Of a DNA stretch of 5,444 nt, positions 4,933 through 5,444 are shown one piece after another (position 1 is the first letter of the stretch; the number at the start of each line of letters is the position of its first letter). Source of the DNA: an uncultured Alistipes sp. (GTDB taxonomy: Bacteria > Bacteroidota > Bacteroidia > Bacteroidales > Rikenellaceae); the NCBI GenBank assembly GCA_947174575.1, contig CAMWJM010000099.1, positions 1 to 5,444 of the forward strand, in the 5' to 3' direction. The position numbers and the translations under genes were made by a program. Below the pieces are notes generated by a model. The model had not been told where the DNA came from. It was given only the letters and a program-made list of their open reading frames with translations, and made no database searches.

Positions 4933-5444
4933 ATGCGTCATTTGATCGATCCTATGGATCTGTCGGTCGAGGAGACCGCGCAGATCGTCGCTTTGGCCGA
5001 GGAGATCATTGCCGATCGGGCCAAATACAGCACCGCGTGCCGGGGCCGGAAGCTCGCCACGCTTTTCTACGAGCCGTCGACCCGCACGCGCTTGAGCTTC
5101 ACGTCCGCCATGCTGGAGTTGGGCGGCGAGGTCATCGGTTTCTCCGATGCCGCTTCGTCGTCGGTCTCCAAGGGCGAGACCGTGGCCGACACGGTGCGCG
5201 TCGTCCGCTGCTTCGCCGACATCATCGCCATGCGCCATTTCAAGGAGGGGGCGCCTTTGGTGGCGTCGCAGTATGCCGGCATTCCGGTCATCAATGCCGG
5301 CGACGGCAGCCATGCCCACCCCACGCAGACGCTCACCGACCTCTTGACCATCAAGCGCGAGAAAGGGCGGCTCGATCGCCTCACCATAGGCTTCTGCGGC
5401 GAACTGAGGTTCGGCCGCCCGGTGCATTCGCTCCTCACTGCGTG
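4933..5444 (+). CDS. pyrB: Aspartate carbamoyltransferase catalytic subunit, N-terminal 170 residues (3' end outside window)
   Basis: PyrB condenses carbamoyl phosphate with aspartate, the committed step of the pathway. The frame stays open to the right edge, giving 170 of roughly 305 residues: the carbamoyl-phosphate domain and the start of the aspartate domain. STRTR (49-53) binds carbamoyl phosphate. SKGE (79-82) carries K80, which reaches into the neighbouring subunit's active site. MRH (100-102) and [15 protein letters not shown] (123-137, with H129) are further active-site stretches. HPTQTL and the absence of ornithine-type motifs separate it from ornithine carbamoyltransferase. At 156-166 it reads [11 protein letters not shown], against a usual GDLKYGRTVHS, so three changes lie close to the window edge. 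The ATG at 4933 is 2 nt after the pyrE stop and repeats the pyrD start context TTGATTATG. Whether a regulatory pyrI follows cannot be seen. Confidence 0.95.
   Translation, partial: MRHLIDPMDLSVEETAQIVALAEEIIADRAKYSTACRGRKLATLFYEPSTRTRLSFTSAMLELGGEVIGFSDAASSSVSKGETVADTVRVVRCFADIIAMRHFKEGAPLVASQYAGIPVINAGDGSHAHPTQTLTDLLTIKREKGRLDRLTIGFCGELRFGRPVHSLLTA

Noticed and set aside
1..5444. tRNA, rRNA, CRISPR array, IS element or prophage genes
   Set aside because: No such structures or proteins were seen; nearly all DNA outside the gaps is accounted for by seven genes.

Overview
The window is a run of seven same-strand genes for de novo pyrimidine (UMP) biosynthesis, cut at both ends. The order is 'carB (C-terminal part), pyrK, pyrD, pyrF, a small glutaredoxin-like gene, pyrE, pyrB' (N-terminal part). 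Nothing supported lies on the minus strand.

Organism (inference): a GC-rich member of the Bacteroidetes, most likely Alistipes/Rikenellaceae. Coding DNA is GC-rich with C/G-ending codons. The start codons lack a Shine-Dalgarno sequence and several follow AT-rich leaders. One gap carries purine/pyrimidine 7-base tandem repeats of a kind I associate with Bacteroidetes. No rRNA or marker gene is present to prove this.

Layout: carB ends at 1333 and pyrK follows after 8 nt. A 106-nt gap (2077-2182) precedes pyrD, a 116-nt gap (3095-3210) precedes pyrF, and a 93-nt gap (3922-4014) precedes the glutaredoxin-like gene. pyrE follows after 25 nt and pyrB after 2 nt. All three gaps of about 100 nt hold inverted repeats that share a TGCGGA...TCCG core. 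The short gaps hold none.

How the genes work together: CarB (with CarA, not in the window) makes carbamoyl phosphate, and PyrB condenses it with aspartate. Dihydroorotase (PyrC) is not in the window. PyrD with PyrK is the NAD-linked class 1B dihydroorotate dehydrogenase that makes orotate. PyrE adds the ribose phosphate from PRPP, and PyrF decarboxylates OMP to UMP. The CarB C-terminal domain is the expected site of UMP feedback. The block carB-pyrK-pyrD-pyrF-pyrE matches the Bacillus-type pyr operon order, and the proteins resemble Firmicutes versions. The departures are the redox gene between pyrF and pyrE and the position of pyrB at the downstream end.

Most of the window is ordinary metabolism. 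The points worth a second look are the related palindromic elements in the gaps, the embedded glutaredoxin-like gene, and the Firmicutes-like organisation in a Bacteroidetes-like host.
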